From Acidimicrobiaceae bacterium (GTDB taxonomy: Bacteria; Actinomycetota; Acidimicrobiia; Acidimicrobiales; Ilumatobacteraceae), in assembly GCA_020637295.1 (NCBI GenBank), contig JACJWF010000006.1, forward strand, positions 124,001 through 188,000: a DNA stretch of 64,000 nt. Reading direction: 5' to 3'. Position numbers and translations under genes: made by a program. Below, one piece after another: positions 62,214 through 64,000 of this stretch. The notes under the pieces were generated by a model. The model saw nothing but the letters and a program-made list of their open reading frames with translations. It made no database searches and was not told where the DNA came from. Within the stretch, counting starts at the first letter, position 1; each line of letters opens with the position of its first letter.

Positions 62214-64000
62214 CCACCACCGACGACGCCCTCCCCCGCTGGGACGTCACGGACGTCCACGAGTCGTTCGACGCCCGCACGTTTCTCGACGCGATGGACC
62301 GGGCCAACGCCGACGTCGCCCGCCTGGAGGCGCTGTTCGACGAGCGCAACATCCGCGCCACCGACCCGCGGCCGGTGACTCCGGAGGACGGCGCCGCCGC
62401 CGACGCCGTGGTCACCGCCTTCAACGACTACCTCACCCACGCCGACGTCACCGAGGCCTACATCGCCTCATTCACCACCACCGACACGTTCAACGAGCGG
62501 GCCGAGGGGCTGGAGGCCGAGTTCGGCATGACCGCCGCCCGCACCCGCCCCCTCACCGCCCGCCTGGCTGCGTGGGTGGCCTCCCTCGGCGTCGACGAGC
62601 TCGCCGCCGTCAGCCCCGCCGTCGCCGAGCACCACGGCCCGCTGGCCAAGCTGGCCGACCGCGCCGAGCACCAGATGAGCGAAGTCGAAGAGGGCCTGTA
62701 CGCCGAGCTGGTCGCCACCGGCTCCACCGCCTGGGGCCAGCTCCAGGGCGTGGTCACCTCCCAGCTCACCGCCACCGTCGCCTTGCCCGACGGCCCGCAG
62801 GACCTGCCGATCACCGCCATCCGCGGCCTGGCGTCCCACGCCGACGCGGCCGTCCGCCGCGCCGCCTATGAGGCCGAGATGGACGCCTGGCCGAAGGTGG
62901 CCGCCGCCTGCGCCGCCGCCATGAACGGCGTGAAGGGCGAGGCCAACGTGGTGAACCGCCGCCGCGGTTGGGCCAGCCCGCTGGACGCCTCGCTGTTCGC
63001 CAACAGCGTCAGCCGCCCCACGTTCGACGCCATGCAGGCCGCCGTGGTCGATTCGCTGCCTGCGTTCCGCGGCTGGCTGCGCGCCAAGGCCCGCCTGCAC
63101 GGCCACGAGGGCGGGCTGCCTTGGTACGACCTGTTCGCCCCGCTGCCCTTCGCCCCCGCCGAGGTCACGTGGGACGACGGCCTGGAGATCGTCCGCCATG
63201 CGTTCGGGTCGTACGGCGGCAGCCTGGCCGGAATGGTCGACCGTGCCGTGGACGGCCGCTGGATCGACGCCGGCCCCCGCCCTGGCAAGCAGGGTGGCGC
63301 GTTCTGCATGCCCTTCGTCGACGACCGCTCCCTCGTCTTCCTCAACTGGAGCGGCTCGGTGGACTCCGCCCAGACCACCGCCCACGAGCTGGGCCACGCC
63401 TACCACAACACCCAGTTGGCCCATCGCACGCCGCTGCAGCGGGCGTTGCCCATGGCGCTCGCCGAGACCGCCAGCATCTTCTGCGAGACGCTGGTGGTCG
63501 AGGAAGGCCTGCAGCGCCTCCAGGGCAAGGACCGCCTGGCGCTCCTCGACGTGGACCTGCAGGGCAGCGCCCAGGTGGTGGTGGACATCCACAGCCGGTT
63601 CCTGTTCGAGACCGAGGTGTTCACCCGCCGCCAGCGCCGCACCCTGGGCGTCAGCGAGCTGAACGACCTGATGCGCCAGGCCCAGCAGGACGCGTACGGC
63701 GACGGCATCGACCAGGCCACCGCCCACCCGTACATGTGGGTCCTGAAGCCGCACTACTACGGCGCCCACTTCTACAACTGGCCCTACACCTACGGCCTGC
63801 TGTTCGGCCTCGGCCTGTTCGCCCAGTACCGCCAGGACCCGGACCGCTTCCGCGCCCACTACGACGACGTGCTGTCTCGCGCCGGCATCGACAGCGCGGA
63901 GGCGTTGGCCGCGGTGTTCGGCTTCGACGTCACCGACCGGGCGTTCTGGGACGCCAGCATCGACGTCATCCGCAGCCGGATGACCGCCTACGACGAGCTG
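62210..64000 (+). CDS. M3-family oligoendopeptidase (partial at window end)
   Basis: 597 codons are visible and the stop lies outside. MTTTDDALPRWDVTDVHESF opens the N-terminal helical domain. The zinc motif is SAQTTAHELGHAYHNTQLAH, with the third ligand in PMALAETASIFCETLVVEEG. HPYMWVLKPHYYGAHFYNWP matches the PepF C-terminal channel region. PepF-type enzymes degrade cytoplasmic oligopeptides. Near-complete by family length (about 600), it should end within a few residues of the window edge. Confidence 0.92.
   Translation, partial: MTTTDDALPRWDVTDVHESFDARTFLDAMDRANADVARLEALFDERNIRATDPRPVTPEDGAAADAVVTAFNDYLTHADVTEAYIASFTTTDTFNERAEGLEAEFGMTAARTRPLTARLAAWVASLGVDELAAVSPAVAEHHGPLAKLADRAEHQMSEVEEGLYAELVATGSTAWGQLQGVVTSQLTATVALPDGPQDLPITAIRGLASHADAAVRRAAYEAEMDAWPKVAAACAAAMNGVKGEANVVNRRRGWASPLDASLFANSVSRPTFDAMQAAVVDSLPAFRGWLRAKARLHGHEGGLPWYDLFAPLPFAPAEVTWDDGLEIVRHAFGSYGGSLAGMVDRAVDGRWIDAGPRPGKQGGAFCMPFVDDRSLVFLNWSGSVDSAQTTAHELGHAYHNTQLAHRTPLQRALPMALAETASIFCETLVVEEGLQRLQGKDRLALLDVDLQGSAQVVVDIHSRFLFETEVFTRRQRRTLGVSELNDLMRQAQQDAYGDGIDQATAHPYMWVLKPHYYGAHFYNWPYTYGLLFGLGLFAQYRQDPDRFRAHYDDVLSRAGIDSAEALAAVFGFDVTDRAFWDASIDVIRSRMTAYDEL

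Overview
This window is a GC-rich, densely packed bacterial chromosome segment, most likely from an actinobacterium. The evidence is an MshD-like mycothiol synthase, an F420-type luciferase-family oxidoreductase, a MurT/GatD pair, an SigA-type sigma factor behind DnaG, many GTG starts and pervasive 4-base stop/start overlaps. An Acidimicrobiia-like lineage is my inference from overall gene content. The sequence alone does not prove it. No phage, insertion sequence or CRISPR array was seen.

Layout. 1-8.3 kb: a leftward Fur-type regulator/rubrerythrin/Fe-S oxidoreductase operon lies divergent from a rightward four-gene operon (glpD, alkyl-DHAP-synthase-like flavoprotein, small membrane protein, FGGY kinase). 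Two exported ferritin-like proteins follow. 8.4-8.8 kb: RNase P RNA. 8.8-13 kb: leftward housekeeping genes, including a phosphatase, a zinc-ribbon coiled-coil protein and a class A PBP. 13-20.5 kb: F420-type oxidoreductase, Gfo/Idh/MocA oxidoreductase, CoA-transferase and a 1361-residue repeat-containing surface protein with a sorting-like tail. 20.6-23.8 kb: an isochorismatase-like hydrolase, a probable gene remnant beside tRNA-Val, short repeats, an inositol-phosphatase-family enzyme and two small hypothetical genes, one with a His-rich tail. 23.8-27 kb: two different ClC proteins, one resembling the fluoride branch and one coupled to a MarR regulator.

27-36.8 kb is the most unusual part. 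Five rightward genes (beta-lactamase-fold protein, PP-loop ATPase-like protein, PhyH-type dioxygenase, MurT, GatD) all overlap by 1-4 bases and look translationally coupled. They converge on a leftward surface-polysaccharide set (pyruvyl transferase, two-domain glycosyltransferase, YdcF-like protein). Together they suggest a cell-envelope modification locus whose chemistry is not obvious.

37.7-51 kb: tRNA-Met and tRNA-Asn, rpoD and dnaG, TerC, AIM24-family protein, pyruvate phosphate dikinase, an M50 protease, MmcQ/YgfZ, and a GroES-like/hisI/trpE stretch. 51-60 kb: two homocysteine-methyltransferase-like genes flank a lipoprotein bracketed by 64-bp direct repeats, each carrying a 28-bp perfect palindrome. 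Next comes the compact his operon hisC-hisB-hisH-hisA-hisF. 60-64 kb: endonuclease III, a CPT-like phosphotransferase, MshD and an M3 oligopeptidase cut by the window edge.
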